From Microbacterium paraoxydans (GTDB lineage: Bacteria > Actinomycetota > Actinomycetes > Actinomycetales > Microbacteriaceae), in the NCBI RefSeq assembly GCF_020524545.1, contig NZ_JAIVLG010000004.1, positions 62,001 through 126,000 of the forward strand: 64,000 nucleotides of DNA, written 5' to 3'. A program made the translations under genes and the position numbers. The notes under the pieces were generated by a model. That model saw only the letters and a program-made list of their open reading frames with translations. It had not been told where the DNA came from and did no database searches. This document shows, one piece after another, positions 1 to 8,807 of the stretch; positions within the stretch are counted from its first letter, which is position 1; each line of letters begins with the position of its first letter.

Positions 1-1
1 C

Positions 2-277
2 ATCTCCCTCCAGCAGATCCGCACCGCCGTCGAAGAACTGCGCCGCGCCGGTATCCGCGACCTCGCGGGCACGACTCTGATGAGCGACGGTGCTTCGGTC
101 TATCTCTGCACGTCGAACGACGAGGTCATCGACCTCGTGAGCCGTGGCCAGGGCGTCTTCGGCATCGCCGTCGGCAAGGTTCTCCGTGAAGTGGAGTCCA
201 CGCTGGTGGCGTTCGATCCGACAGCCCCGGACCCCGTCGACGAACTCACCGCTCGTCGCGCGAAGCGATCCGCCTGA
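2..277 (+). CDS. MerR-family-like transcriptional regulator, C-terminal part (5' truncated)
   Basis: The reading frame is open from the first base of the window and ends with TGA at 275-277, so only the last 91 codons are present. The visible part begins ISLQQIRTAVEELRRAG, which looks like the helix that follows the wing of a MerR-type helix-turn-helix. A short alpha/beta tail with the segments LMSDGASVYLCTS and GQGVFGIAVGKVLREVE follows. The DNA-binding helix-turn-helix itself lies outside the window. The gene converges with the parA-like gene on the other strand, and the two share a hairpin terminator. Assignment to MerR is from remembered similarity of this C-terminal pattern; the effector and targets cannot be read from the fragment. 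Confidence 0.55.
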   Translation: MSLQQIRTAVEELRRAGIRDLAGTTLMSDGASVYLCTSNDEVIDLVSRGQGVFGIAVGKVLREVESTLVAFDPTAPDPVDELTARRAKRSA

Positions 278-303
278 CCACGAGTTTCCGCGTCATACGG
301 AGA

Positions 304-330
304 ACGGCCGCCCTCGATGAGGGCGGCCGT
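304..330. terminator. Bidirectional rho-independent-type terminator
   Basis: A perfect 10-bp GC-rich stem (ACGGCCGCCC paired with GGGCGGCCGT) has a 7-nt loop and is followed by TTTCGT on the plus strand. It lies between two convergent stop codons, so it probably serves both the MerR-like gene and the parA-like gene. Confidence 0.85.
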
Positions 331-352
331 TTCGTCGTGTGCGTCGTGCGGG

Positions 353-1174
353 TCAGCTCTGCGGGCCGTTCTCGGGAACGGCGATCCGACCGGTACGGAT
401 GATCCTGTCCAGAAGCTGGTCGAAGTCGGCGGCGAGTTCCTGCGCCGAGTCCCCGGGCCAGATGTGCAAGGGCTTCGCGGCGCCTTGGGCCTGCTGCAGC
501 GAGGTGCGCTCGGGCAGCTGCGGGGAGAGCACGAGGGGACCGAACATGTCGCGCAGCTCCTTGATGCGGAACTGGTGCTCGATGGACTGCGGGCGCACGC
601 GGTTCACGACGATGCCGAGGGGCTGGAGTCGCGGCGAGAGTCCCCGGCGGATCTCCTCGATGGCGCGGAGGGCGCGGTCGGCGGCCGCGACCGAGAACAG
701 GCCGGGCTCCGTGACCACCATGACGCGGTCGCTCGCGGCCCAGGCAGTGCGCGTGAGCGCGTTCAGGGAGGGAGCGCAATCGACGAGGACGAGGTCGTAG
801 TCGGTCTCGACCGCGGCGAGTGCCTCCTCGAGCTTCCACACGTCGCGAACACTCGGGTGCGGTCCGTCGAAGTTGATCGCCGAGGGGCTCCCGATCAGCA
901 CGTCGATGGTGCCGGGGTGGACCTTCGCCCATCCGCTCGAGGTGATCGCCTGTCGGACGACCTTCTCCTTCGGGTTGGCCAGGACGTCGGCGATGTTGAG
1001 CCGCCCCGCCACCTGGATGTCCATCCCGGTGGAGACGTCGGACTGAGGATCGAGGTCGACGACGAGAGTCCGGACGCCCCGGGCGAAAGCCGCTGAGGCC
1101 AGCCCGAGTGTCACGGTCGTCTTGCCGACGCCCCCTTTGAGAGAGCTGACGCTGAGTACGTGCACGGACTCCAC
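353..1174 (-). CDS. ParA/Soj-family ATPase
   Basis: A 273-aa P-loop ATPase of the ParA/Soj type. The deviant Walker A motif KGGVGKTT is at residues 13-20, the switch-like VVDLDPQSD at 38-46, and LVLVDCAPSLN supplies Walker B in mid-protein. ParA proteins dimerise on ATP and bind DNA non-specifically, usually moving a ParB-bound cargo. No parB or scp gene is adjacent, so the partner is unknown and this looks like an orphan ParA rather than the chromosomal parAB pair. The GTG start at 1172-1174 has a strong upstream AGGGGAAGG ribosome binding site. The gene is divergent from pyc and convergent with the MerR-like gene. Family confidence is high; role is unknown. Confidence 0.88.
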   Translation of the reverse strand: MESVHVLSVSSLKGGVGKTTVTLGLASAAFARGVRTLVVDLDPQSDVSTGMDIQVAGRLNIADVLANPKEKVVRQAITSSGWAKVHPGTIDVLIGSPSAINFDGPHPSVRDVWKLEEALAAVETDYDLVLVDCAPSLNALTRTAWAASDRVMVVTEPGLFSVAAADRALRAIEEIRRGLSPRLQPLGIVVNRVRPQSIEHQFRIKELRDMFGPLVLSPQLPERTSLQQAQGAAKPLHIWPGDSAQELAADFDQLLDRIIRTGRIAVPENGPQS

Positions 1175-1180
1175 GTTACC

Positions 1181-1199
1181 TTCCCCTAGGCTGGGGGAA
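1181..1199. promoter_or_regulatory. Inverted repeat around a -10-like hexamer between parA-like gene and pyc
   Basis: TTCCCC and GGGGAA flank a 7-nt centre that contains TAGGCT (1187-1192), a good -10 hexamer for rightward transcription of pyc about 60 nt downstream. The left arm also holds the parA ribosome binding site on the other strand. It could be an operator or a small hairpin; no regulator is identified. Confidence 0.4.
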
Positions 1200-1258
1200 C
1201 ACTCAGCCCCGCCCCATGCGCATCGAAAACGCTGTGCATCGAGCTCTCAGAGGTGTGC

Positions 1259-4200
1259 ATGTTCCAGAAGATCCTTGTGGCGAACCGCGGCGAGATCGCG
1301 ATCCGCGCCTTCCGTGCGGCTGTCGAGGTGGGGGCGCGCACCGTCGCCGTCTTCCCCCATGAGGATCGGGGGTCTGTGCATCGGCTCAAGGCCGATGAGG
1401 CCTACGAGATCGGCGAGCGCGGGCATCCGGTGCGCGCATACCTCGATGTCGACGAGATCATCCGGGTCGCGTTGGAGTCGGGGGCGGACGCGATCTATCC
1501 GGGCTACGGCTTCCTCTCGGAGAATCCCGAACTCGCGGAGAAGGCCGCGGCGAACGGCATCGTCTTCGTCGGACCTCCCTCGAACGTGCTCGAGATGGCG
1601 GGGAACAAGGTCGAGGCCAAGCGCCACGCGATCGAAGCGGGAGTCCCGGTCCTGAGGTCCACCGAGGCATCGGACGATGTCGACGCGCTCGTCTCGCAGG
1701 CGGAGGACATCGGCTTCCCGCTCTTCGCGAAGGCGGTCGCCGGTGGTGGCGGCCGTGGGATGCGCCGTGTCGAGACCTTCGGCGATCTCGCCCCGGCGTT
1801 GGCCGAGGCCATGCGCGAGGCCGCGAGCGCGTTCGGCGATGCGCGGATGTTCCTGGAGCAGGCGGTCGTGCGCCCCCGGCACATCGAGGTGCAGATCCTC
1901 GCAGACAAGACTGGCGAGACGGTCCATCTGTTCGAACGTGACTGCTCCGTGCAGCGTCGCCACCAGAAAGTCGTCGAGATCGCTCCGGCACCGAACCTCG
2001 ACGACGATGTCCGCACCGCGCTGCACGGATACGCCGTCGCGTTCGCGCGCTCCATCGGATACGAGAACGCGGGCACGGTCGAGTTCCTCCTCGAGACGGC
2101 GGGGGAGCGCGCGGGCGAGGTCGTCTTCATCGAGATGAATCCCCGCATCCAGGTCGAGCACACCGTGACCGAGGAGGTCACCGATGTCGACCTCGTGCAG
2201 AGCCAGATGCGGATCGCCTCGGGGCAGACGCTCGCCGACCTCGGTCTGCAGCAGGAGAACCTGCATCTGCGGGGTGCTGCGCTGCAGTGCCGGATCACGA
2301 CCGAGGATCCGACGCAGGGCTTCCGCCCCGACACCGGGAAGATCACCACGTACCGCTCGCCGGGCGGGGCCGGGATCCGTCTCGACGGCGGTACCGTGCA
2401 CCAGGGAGCGCAGATCAGCCCGCACTTCGATTCGATGCTGGCCAAGCTCACCTGCCGCGGGCGCGACTTCCCGGCGGCGGTCGCCCGCGCGCGCCGCGCA
2501 CTCGCCGAGTTCCGCATCCGTGGCGTCGCGACCAACATCCCCTTCCTGCAGGCCCTCCTCGAGGACGACGCCTTCATCGCCGGTGATGTGAGCACGTCGT
2601 TCATCGACGAGCGCCCGGGACTGCTGCGCGGACGTGTTTCGAAGGACCGCGGCACGAAGCTCCTGAACTGGCTGGTCGATGTCACGGTCAACAAGCCTCA
2701 CGGCGCTCACCCCGGCGTGATCGATCCCGCGTCCAAGCTGCCGGCGATCGACCTGAGCTCGGAACCGGTTCCCGGCTCCCGGCAGCGCCTTCTCGAGCTC
2801 GGCCCGGAGGGATTCGCCCGCAGCCTGCGGGAGCAGACGGCGCTGGCGATCACCGACACGACCTTCCGCGATGCGCATCAGTCCCTCCTGGCGACGCGAG
2901 TGCGCACGAAGGACCTCGTGGCAGCCGCGCCGTACCTCGCGCGGTCGACCCCTGGACTCCTGTCCGTCGAGGCCTGGGGCGGCGCGACCTACGACGTCGC
3001 CCTCCGCTTCCTCGGCGAGGACCCCTGGGAGCGTCTCGACAAGCTGCGCGCCGCGCTGCCGAACGTCGCCATCCAGATGCTCCTGCGCGGACGCAACACC
3101 GTCGGCTACACGCCCTACCCGACCGCGGTGACCGAGGCCTTCATCGCGGAGGCCGCGGCCAGTGGTGTCGACATCTTCCGCATCTTCGACGCTCTCAACG
3201 ACGTGGAGCAGATGCGTCCGGCGATCGAGGCGGTGCGCAAGACAGGCACAGCGGTTGCGGAAGTGGCGCTGTGCTACACCGGGGACCTGCTCGATCCGGC
3301 CGAGGACCTCTACACGCTCGACTACTACCTGCACCTCGCAGACCAGATCGTCGACGCGGGGGCACACATCCTCGCGATCAAGGACATGGCGGGACTGCTG
3401 CGCCCGGCTGCTGCGGCGAAGCTCGTGTCGGCGCTCCGGGAGCGGTTCGACCTGCCGGTGCATCTGCATACGCACGACACCCCCGGCGGGCAGCTGGCGA
3501 CCCTGCTCGCCGCGAGCGCCGTCGGGGTGGATGCGGTGGACGCCGCCTCCGCGCCCCTCTCCGGCACGACGAGCCAGCCGTCGCTGTCGTCCCTCGTCGC
3601 CGCCCTCGCCCATACCGACCGTGACAGCGGCATCTCGCTCGACGGTGTCTCGGATCTCGAACCCTATTGGGAGGCGGTGCGGCGCCAGTACGCACCGTTC
3701 GAGTCCGGGCTTCCGGGACCCACGGGACGTGTCTACCACCACGAGATCCCCGGGGGCCAACTGTCGAACCTCCGCCAGCAGGCCAAGGCGCTGGGGCTCG
3801 CCGATGACTTCGAGCTCATCGAGGACATGTACGCCGCGGCCGACCGCATGCTCGGTCGTGTTCCCAAAGTCACTCCGTCGTCCAAGGTCGTCGGGGACCT
3901 CGCTCTGCACCTGGCTGCGGTGAAGGCGGATCCGGTCGAGTTCGAGGCCAACCCCGAGAAGTACGATGTCCCGGACTCCGTCGTCGGCTTCATGGCGGGC
4001 GAACTCGGCGACCTTCCGGGTGGATGGCCCGAGCCCTTCCGCAGCAAGGTGCTCGCCGGACGCACGGTGCGCGTCGGCCTCACCGAGATCAGTGCAGACG
4101 ACGAGGCCGCACTCGCCGGGACCAGTGCCGAACGCCGCGCACGGCTGAACACCCTGCTGTTCCCCGGACCGAGTGCCGAGTTCGCGGAACGGCGCGAACT

Positions 4201-4666
4201 GTTCGGAGACCTCTCCGTGCTCGACACCGGCGATTATCTCTACGGGCTCGTGGCAGGGCAGGAGCATCTGATCGAGATCGATCGCGGTGTCCAGCTCTAC
4301 GTCGGCCTCGAGGCCATCGGTGACGCGGACGACAAGGGGATGCGCACCGTGATGACGACTCTCAACGGGCAGCTCCGGCCCGTCTTCGTGAGGGATCGAT
4401 CGATCGTCGTGGACGTGCATGAGATCGAGAAGGCCGACACTTCCGTGCCCGGCCAGGTCGCGGCGCCCTTCTCCGGGGTCGTCACTCTGAAGGTCGACGT
4501 GGGTGCGACCGTCCGCGCCGGCGAACCGGTCGCGTCGATCGAGGCGATGAAGATGGAGGCGGCCATCACGGCCCCCGTGGACGGCGTCATCGAACGTCTC
4601 GCGATCGCCGAGACGCAGCAGGTGGACGCCGGAGATCTTTTGGTCGTGATCCGTCCGGCGCACTAA
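1259..4666 (+). CDS. pyc: Pyruvate carboxylase
   Basis: A full-length 1135-aa single-chain pyruvate carboxylase, which converts pyruvate, bicarbonate and ATP to oxaloacetate for anaplerosis. The N-terminal biotin carboxylase begins KILVANRGEIAIR, has a glycine-rich ATP-grasp loop (AVAGGGGRGMR), and ends near residue 450. The carboxyltransferase domain starts near residue 530 (TDTTFRDAHQSL) with the metal-site HLHTHDTPGG further on. A PYC/OADA conserved region follows, and the C-terminal biotinyl domain carries EAMKMEA with the biotinylated Lys at about residue 1098. I start at ATG 1259 because AGAGG lies 5 nt upstream; an in-frame GTG at 1253 would overlap that site. It stands alone between two ParA-type genes. 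Confidence 0.97.
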   Translation: MFQKILVANRGEIAIRAFRAAVEVGARTVAVFPHEDRGSVHRLKADEAYEIGERGHPVRAYLDVDEIIRVALESGADAIYPGYGFLSENPELAEKAAANGIVFVGPPSNVLEMAGNKVEAKRHAIEAGVPVLRSTEASDDVDALVSQAEDIGFPLFAKAVAGGGGRGMRRVETFGDLAPALAEAMREAASAFGDARMFLEQAVVRPRHIEVQILADKTGETVHLFERDCSVQRRHQKVVEIAPAPNLDDDVRTALHGYAVAFARSIGYENAGTVEFLLETAGERAGEVVFIEMNPRIQVEHTVTEEVTDVDLVQSQMRIASGQTLADLGLQQENLHLRGAALQCRITTEDPTQGFRPDTGKITTYRSPGGAGIRLDGGTVHQGAQISPHFDSMLAKLTCRGRDFPAAVARARRALAEFRIRGVATNIPFLQALLEDDAFIAGDVSTSFIDERPGLLRGRVSKDRGTKLLNWLVDVTVNKPHGAHPGVIDPASKLPAIDLSSEPVPGSRQRLLELGPEGFARSLREQTALAITDTTFRDAHQSLLATRVRTKDLVAAAPYLARSTPGLLSVEAWGGATYDVALRFLGEDPWERLDKLRAALPNVAIQMLLRGRNTVGYTPYPTAVTEAFIAEAAASGVDIFRIFDALNDVEQMRPAIEAVRKTGTAVAEVALCYTGDLLDPAEDLYTLDYYLHLADQIVDAGAHILAIKDMAGLLRPAAAAKLVSALRERFDLPVHLHTHDTPGGQLATLLAASAVGVDAVDAASAPLSGTTSQPSLSSLVAALAHTDRDSGISLDGVSDLEPYWEAVRRQYAPFESGLPGPTGRVYHHEIPGGQLSNLRQQAKALGLADDFELIEDMYAAADRMLGRVPKVTPSSKVVGDLALHLAAVKADPVEFEANPEKYDVPDSVVGFMAGELGDLPGGWPEPFRSKVLAGRTVRVGLTEISADDEAALAGTSAERRARLNTLLFPGPSAEFAERRELFGDLSVLDTGDYLYGLVAGQEHLIEIDRGVQLYVGLEAIGDADDKGMRTVMTTLNGQLRPVFVRDRSIVVDVHEIEKADTSVPGQVAAPFSGVVTLKVDVGATVRAGEPVASIEAMKMEAAITAPVDGVIERLAIAETQQVDAGDLLVVIRPAH

Positions 4667-4669
4667 TCT
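4664..4669 (+). promoter_or_regulatory. -10 hexamer upstream of the ParA/MinD-like gene
   Basis: TAATCT overlaps the pyc stop codon and would start transcription near 4676, about 57 nt before the GTG of the next gene. No convincing -35 box is visible. Confidence 0.45.
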
Positions 4670-4732
4670 TGTGCGGGCGAGGCCAGCGCACGATGTGCGT
4701 ACCCGGGGCCCGCACAGGCTTGGAGCGACATC

Positions 4733-6268
4733 GTGACACCGAAGAACACCACGGACCCCGAGGATAACCCGCTGGGGGTGCTCGACGAAGCCGCGTCACT
4801 CGACACGGCAGGCATCGGCATTCTCGGCTCGACCGCCCAGGTCAGTGTGACGCTGCCAAAGGACGACGACGACGATCTCGCCGACGACGGGATCGTGGAC
4901 GGCGAGGTCGTCGGAGAACTCGTGATCGATCCGCCTCTCGTGGGGGAGCAGGCGACCGACGCCGACCCGGTCGACCCGCCCGCCGTCGCCGCGCCCCGAA
5001 TCGTCGGGCCGGCTGCGGAGAAGGTCGTCGATGCCGTGGTGATCGACGAGCCCGAGGCCCCCGCGGTCGTCGAGGTCGCCGACGACGCTCGGGAACGGGC
5101 CGAAGAGGCGGCCGTCGCCGCACGATTCCTCGCACGAGCGAATGCTGAAGCGCCGTCGTCCCCCTCGACACCCGCTCCTGTGCGCACCTCCACCGAGAAG
5201 GAGAACAGATCCGTGTCCGCCCCTGAGGAGAAGAAGTCCGTCATCTCGCAGCCCACGCGCGCGACTCCGCGTACCGACGTGACGCTGACGTCCAAGCGCC
5301 TGGACGACCTGGGGGAGTCCTCGCGCGAGTCTGCCGATCTCCTCACCGCCGACAGGCTGCTCGATCCGCACCGCGTGGCCAAGCCGGAGCCGGAGGGCGC
5401 ATGGAGCCACTTCCTGTACTCGATCTCCCGACGTCGCATCAACATCGGCGACGGCAGGCGCGCGCGTGAACGCAAGGCGCTGTCGGCGCGGATCGCAGCT
5501 CCGCTCGCGGGCGGCGCGCGCTTCGTCGCCGTGCTCTCCCGCAAGGGTGGTGTCGGCAAGACGACGATCACCGCGCTGCTGGGGATGGCGCTGGCCGACG
5601 CCCGCGAAGACCGGGTGATCGCTGTCGATGCCAACCCCGATCGAGGAACCCTCGCCGAGCGTGTCGTGCGTCCGCACCACAGCAAGTCGGTGCGCGATCT
5701 CGTCCGGATCCACGATGACGTCAAGGGCTATCACGACATCTCCGCCATCGTCGCGCGAGACGCGACGCGTCTCGATGTCCTCGCCTCCGACTCCGATCCG
5801 CGTGTCGCCGAGGCGTTCAGCGACAGCGACTATCGCGATGTCGCCGGCGTGGCGGCCCACTACTACTCGCTGGTCCTGACCGACACCGGCACCGGGATCG
5901 TCCACTCCGTGATGTCGGCGACGCTCGACCTTGCGGACCAGATCGTCATCGTCTCGGGATTGAGCGTCGACGAAGCCCGATTGGCGTCCGAGACGCTCAC
6001 GTGGCTCGAGACCAACGGCTACGCGGAGCAGGCGCGCGAAGCGATCGTGGTCCTCAACCAATCCACCCCCGGGACACCGTTGGTGCGGTTGAACGAGCTG
6101 GAATCGCACTTCGCCACCCGTGCACGGAGTGTCGTCCGCGTCCCGTACGACCCGCAGATCGCCGGTGGCGGGACCATCGTGTTCGCGAACCTGTCGCCGG
6201 AGACCCGCATCGCCGCGCGCGAGCTGGCGGCGCTCTTGGTCGAGGGCCTGCGGACCAGGGCCGCCTGA
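4733..6268 (+). CDS. ParA/MinD-like ATPase with long acidic N-terminal extension
   Basis: A 511-aa protein in two parts. Residues 1 to about 240 are acidic and rich in Ala, Pro, Asp and Glu, and are probably disordered. The rest is a SIMIBI/MinD-type ATPase with Walker A KGGVGKTT at 271-278 and the switch segment [10 protein letters not shown]. The catalytic domain resembles actinobacterial MinD/ParA-like proteins that position polar or surface structures, but no partner gene is adjacent. The GTG start has GGAGCG upstream. The stop overlaps the def start (TGATG), so the two genes are translationally coupled. It is the second ParA-type ATPase within 5 kb and shares little with the first outside the P-loop. 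Function unknown. Confidence 0.85.
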   Translation: MTPKNTTDPEDNPLGVLDEAASLDTAGIGILGSTAQVSVTLPKDDDDDLADDGIVDGEVVGELVIDPPLVGEQATDADPVDPPAVAAPRIVGPAAEKVVDAVVIDEPEAPAVVEVADDARERAEEAAVAARFLARANAEAPSSPSTPAPVRTSTEKENRSVSAPEEKKSVISQPTRATPRTDVTLTSKRLDDLGESSRESADLLTADRLLDPHRVAKPEPEGAWSHFLYSISRRRINIGDGRRARERKALSARIAAPLAGGARFVAVLSRKGGVGKTTITALLGMALADAREDRVIAVDANPDRGTLAERVVRPHHSKSVRDLVRIHDDVKGYHDISAIVARDATRLDVLASDSDPRVAEAFSDSDYRDVAGVAAHYYSLVLTDTGTGIVHSVMSATLDLADQIVIVSGLSVDEARLASETLTWLETNGYAEQAREAIVVLNQSTPGTPLVRLNELESHFATRARSVVRVPYDPQIAGGGTIVFANLSPETRIAARELAALLVEGLRTRAA

Positions 6269-6759
6269 TGTCGGTTCGTGAGATCCGCATCTTCGGAGAC
6301 CCCGTCCTGCGCACGGTGTGCGCCCCGATCGAGGAGATCGACGAGGGGGTACGAGCGCTCGTGGGCGACCTCGTCGACACGGTGGAACTGCCGGGGCGCG
6401 CCGGCGTCGCCGCCCCGCAGATCGGCGTCGCGCTGCGTGCGTTCAGCTACAACATCGACGGCGACATCGGCTATGTGCTCAACCCCGTCCTCACCGAAGT
6501 GCGAGGTGAACCGGAGCCGACGGGCGAGGGGTGCCTCTCGGTGCCCGGTCTCTGGCACGACGCCCTGCGGCATCCGTGGGCGCGAGTGGAGGGGATCGAC
6601 CTCGACGGCAATGCCGTGGTGCTCGAGGGCGACGGACTGCTCGCCCAGGCACTGCAGCACGAGACCGACCATCTCGACGGCAAGCTCTTCCTGACGCGAC
6701 TCGACGCCGAGACGCGGAAGGTCGCCATGCGCGAGGTGCGGGAGAGCTCCTGGTTCTGA
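6268..6759 (+). CDS. def: Peptide deformylase
   Basis: A 163-aa metalloenzyme that removes the formyl group from nascent N-terminal formyl-methionine. All three signature motifs are visible: a GVAAPQIG version of the GxGxAAxQ motif, EGCLS with the metal ligand Cys89, and HETDH with His131, Glu132 and His135. It overlaps the preceding MinD-like gene by one base (TGATG), and a strong terminator follows, so the pair forms a transcription unit. Length is normal for a short actinobacterial PDF. Many actinobacteria carry more than one def; whether this is the housekeeping copy cannot be told here. Confidence 0.95.
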   Translation: MSVREIRIFGDPVLRTVCAPIEEIDEGVRALVGDLVDTVELPGRAGVAAPQIGVALRAFSYNIDGDIGYVLNPVLTEVRGEPEPTGEGCLSVPGLWHDALRHPWARVEGIDLDGNAVVLEGDGLLAQALQHETDHLDGKLFLTRLDAETRKVAMREVRESSWF

Positions 6760-6780
6760 CCTCCGACGTCCGACCGACGA

Positions 6781-6812
6781 AGAAGGGCCCCGCGCGAGCG
6801 GGGCCCTTCTTG
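6781..6812. terminator. Bidirectional terminator
   Basis: A 14-bp perfect stem (AAGAAGGGCCCCGC and its complement) closes a GCGA loop between the convergent def and acyl-CoA synthetase genes. The AAGAA/TTCTT ends give U-rich tails in both directions. Confidence 0.92.
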
Positions 6813-6823
6813 CTGTCCGGGGG

Positions 6824-8656
6824 TCAGCCGCCGATGGCGACGTTGGTCGTGGCGACGGGCTCGTCGTAGATCGCGGCGATCTCGTCGGCGAAGTCGTTCA
6901 TGATGACGTTGCGCTTGATCGAGAGTTTCGGCGTGAGATGGCCGGACGCTTCCGTCCACTCGGAGTCGAGGATCGTGAACTTCCGGATCGATTCCGCGCG
7001 CGACACCCGGTCGTTCGCGGCGTCGACCGCGCGCTGCACCTCGGCGCGGACGGCGGGGTTCGCGGAGGCATCCGCCAGCGACATCTTGGCATCGAGACCG
7101 TTGTTCGCGAGCCAGGTCGGAAGCATCTCCGGGTCGAGCGTGATCAGAGCGGAGATGAACGGCCGCTGGTCGCCGACCACGACGACCTGCCCGATGATGG
7201 GGTTCGCGCGGATCGGATCCTCGAGCGCGGCGGGGGCGACGTTCTTGCCCCCGGCGGTGACGATGATCTCCTTCTTGCGCCCGGTGATCGTGAGGAAGCC
7301 CTCGGAGTCGAAGCTGCCGATGTCACCGGTGTGGAACCACCCGCCGTCGCTGAAGGCCTCGGCCGTCGCTTCGGGGTTGTTCCAGTACTCCTTGAAGACG
7401 TTGATGCCGCGGACCTCGATCTCGCCGTCTTCCGCGAGGCGCAGTCCGACACCGGGGAGCGCAGGGCCGACCGTGCCGATCTTCGACTTGTCGGCCAGGT
7501 TGACCGTCGCCGGAGCAGTCGTCTCGGTGAGACCGTAGCCTTCGAGGATCACCACTCCCAGGCTGTGGAAGAAGTGGCCCAGGCGTGAGCCCAGGGGAGC
7601 GGAGCCCGAAACGGCGTACACGACGTTGCCGCCCATGGCCTCGCGGAGCTTGCTGTAGACGAGCTTGTTGAACAGCGCGAACTTGAGCTTCATCCCGAAG
7701 GGGATCTTCTTGCCCTGTTCGAGCAGCTTCGAGTGCTCGATGGCCACGTCGGCGGCTGAGCGGAAGATCTTGCCCTTGCCGCCTGCCTCTGCTTTCTGCT
7801 CCGCGGAGTTGTAGACCTTCTCGAAGACGCGGGGAACGGCGAGGAGGAACGTCGGCTTGAAGGAGCCGAGCGCCGGCAGCAGCTGACGGGTGTCCGGCTG
7901 GTGTCCGGTGCGGACGCCGGCGTGGATGTCGAGGATCGAGATGAAGCGGGCGAACACGTGCGCGGTGGTGATGAACAGCAACGTGGATGCCCCAGGCGTC
8001 TGGACGACCTCGTCCAGCGCTTTGGCCGCGTTCCGGGAGAGCTCGACGAAGTTGCTGTGCGTGAGCACGCACCCCTTGGGGCGGCCCGTCGAGCCGGAGG
8101 TGTAGATGAGCGTGGCGATGTCGGACCCGACGGCGAGGCCGCGGCGCCGCTCGATCTCTCCATCCGTCACCGAAGCCCCCTGCGCGGTGAGGGTGTCGAT
8201 GGCTCCGAGGTGCAGCTGCCATACCTCTCGGATCAGCGGCAGGTCACCGCGGATCTCGTCGAAGCGGGCGAAGTGCTCGGGGGACTCGACGATCAGTGCG
8301 ATCGCACCGGAATCCTCGAGGATCCACTGGATCTGCGAGGGCGAGCTCGTCTCGTAGATCGGGACCATAACGGCACCGGCATAGAAGAGGGCGAAGTCCA
8401 CGAGGGTCCACTCGTAGGTGGTGCGCGCCAGGAACCCGACCTTCTCGCCGGGCTGGATGCCGGCGGCGGTGAAGCCCTTCGCCAGCGCGATGACTGCCGT
8501 CTGGAAGTCGGCGGCGGAGATGTCGCGCCACCCGTCGCCCTCCGGCACGGAGAAGAGGGCACGATCCGGAGTGGCTTCGACGCGCTTGACCAGGAGGTCG
8601 GCGACGTTCGCGTCGGGGTCGGCGGGGACGATCGCGGGGACTTCAAACTGGACCAC
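6824..8656 (-). CDS. Long-chain fatty acid-CoA ligase (FadD15-like AMP-dependent synthetase)
   Basis: A 610-aa ANL-superfamily enzyme that activates fatty acids to acyl-CoA through an acyl-adenylate. The P-loop YTSGSTGRPKG is at 185-195, GYGLTET is the adenine-binding motif in mid-protein, and the ATP-binding GWFHTGDIG and hinge GRKKEIIVTAGGKNVAP are present. The last named segment is typical of the Faa/FadD15 long-chain group. It starts with GTG after AAGGAG. A TAGACT -10 at 8702-8697 drives it divergently from the phospholipid acyltransferase gene, and the shared intergenic region carries an inverted repeat. In mycobacteria, as I recall, fadD15 lies near a similar acyltransferase and aroG. 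Confidence 0.9.
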   Translation of the reverse strand: MVQFEVPAIVPADPDANVADLLVKRVEATPDRALFSVPEGDGWRDISAADFQTAVIALAKGFTAAGIQPGEKVGFLARTTYEWTLVDFALFYAGAVMVPIYETSSPSQIQWILEDSGAIALIVESPEHFARFDEIRGDLPLIREVWQLHLGAIDTLTAQGASVTDGEIERRRGLAVGSDIATLIYTSGSTGRPKGCVLTHSNFVELSRNAAKALDEVVQTPGASTLLFITTAHVFARFISILDIHAGVRTGHQPDTRQLLPALGSFKPTFLLAVPRVFEKVYNSAEQKAEAGGKGKIFRSAADVAIEHSKLLEQGKKIPFGMKLKFALFNKLVYSKLREAMGGNVVYAVSGSAPLGSRLGHFFHSLGVVILEGYGLTETTAPATVNLADKSKIGTVGPALPGVGLRLAEDGEIEVRGINVFKEYWNNPEATAEAFSDGGWFHTGDIGSFDSEGFLTITGRKKEIIVTAGGKNVAPAALEDPIRANPIIGQVVVVGDQRPFISALITLDPEMLPTWLANNGLDAKMSLADASANPAVRAEVQRAVDAANDRVSRAESIRKFTILDSEWTEASGHLTPKLSIKRNVIMNDFADEIAAIYDEPVATTNVAIGG

Positions 8657-8696
8657 GGCAGCTCCTTCGGTACCGGTCGGGCAGGGCGTGGCTTCG

Positions 8697-8702
8697 AGTC
8701 TA
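8697..8702 (-). promoter_or_regulatory. -10 box of the acyl-CoA synthetase gene
   Basis: TAGACT read on the minus strand, about 40 nt before the GTG start. It is the same hexamer found before several other genes in the window. Confidence 0.5.
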
Positions 8703-8711
8703 GGGCATGGA

Positions 8712-8740
8712 ACCCAGTTGCGTTCGGGATGAAACTGGGT
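8712..8740. promoter_or_regulatory. Inverted repeat, candidate operator between acyl-CoA synthetase and acyltransferase genes
   Basis: ACCCAGTT and AACTGGGT are perfect 8-bp arms 13 nt apart, with centres 21 bp (two helical turns) apart. It sits between the two divergent -10 hexamers, immediately upstream of the synthetase promoter. This is a typical site for a dimeric repressor of lipid genes; the regulator is unknown. Confidence 0.5.
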
Positions 8741-8793
8741 CGCTCACCGGGAAGCGCCGCGGAGAACACCGGGGTGGATGCGACCCTCGGCGC

Positions 8794-8799
8794 TAGACT
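8794..8799 (+). promoter_or_regulatory. -10 box of the acyltransferase gene
   Basis: TAGACT 8 nt before ATG 8808 implies an almost leaderless transcript and decides against the earlier in-frame ATG at 8778. Confidence 0.55.
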
Positions 8800-8807
8800 T
8801 CCACACG

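Noticed and set aside
1253..1258. GTG 1253 as the pyc start
   Set aside because: It overlaps the AGAGG ribosome site that serves ATG 1259.
1247..4663. A 1138-codon open frame antisense to pyruvate carboxylase
   Set aside because: It mirrors pyc throughout, has a composition typical of the antisense frame in GC-rich genes (Arg/Asp/Gly/Glu-rich), and shows no domain or start signal.
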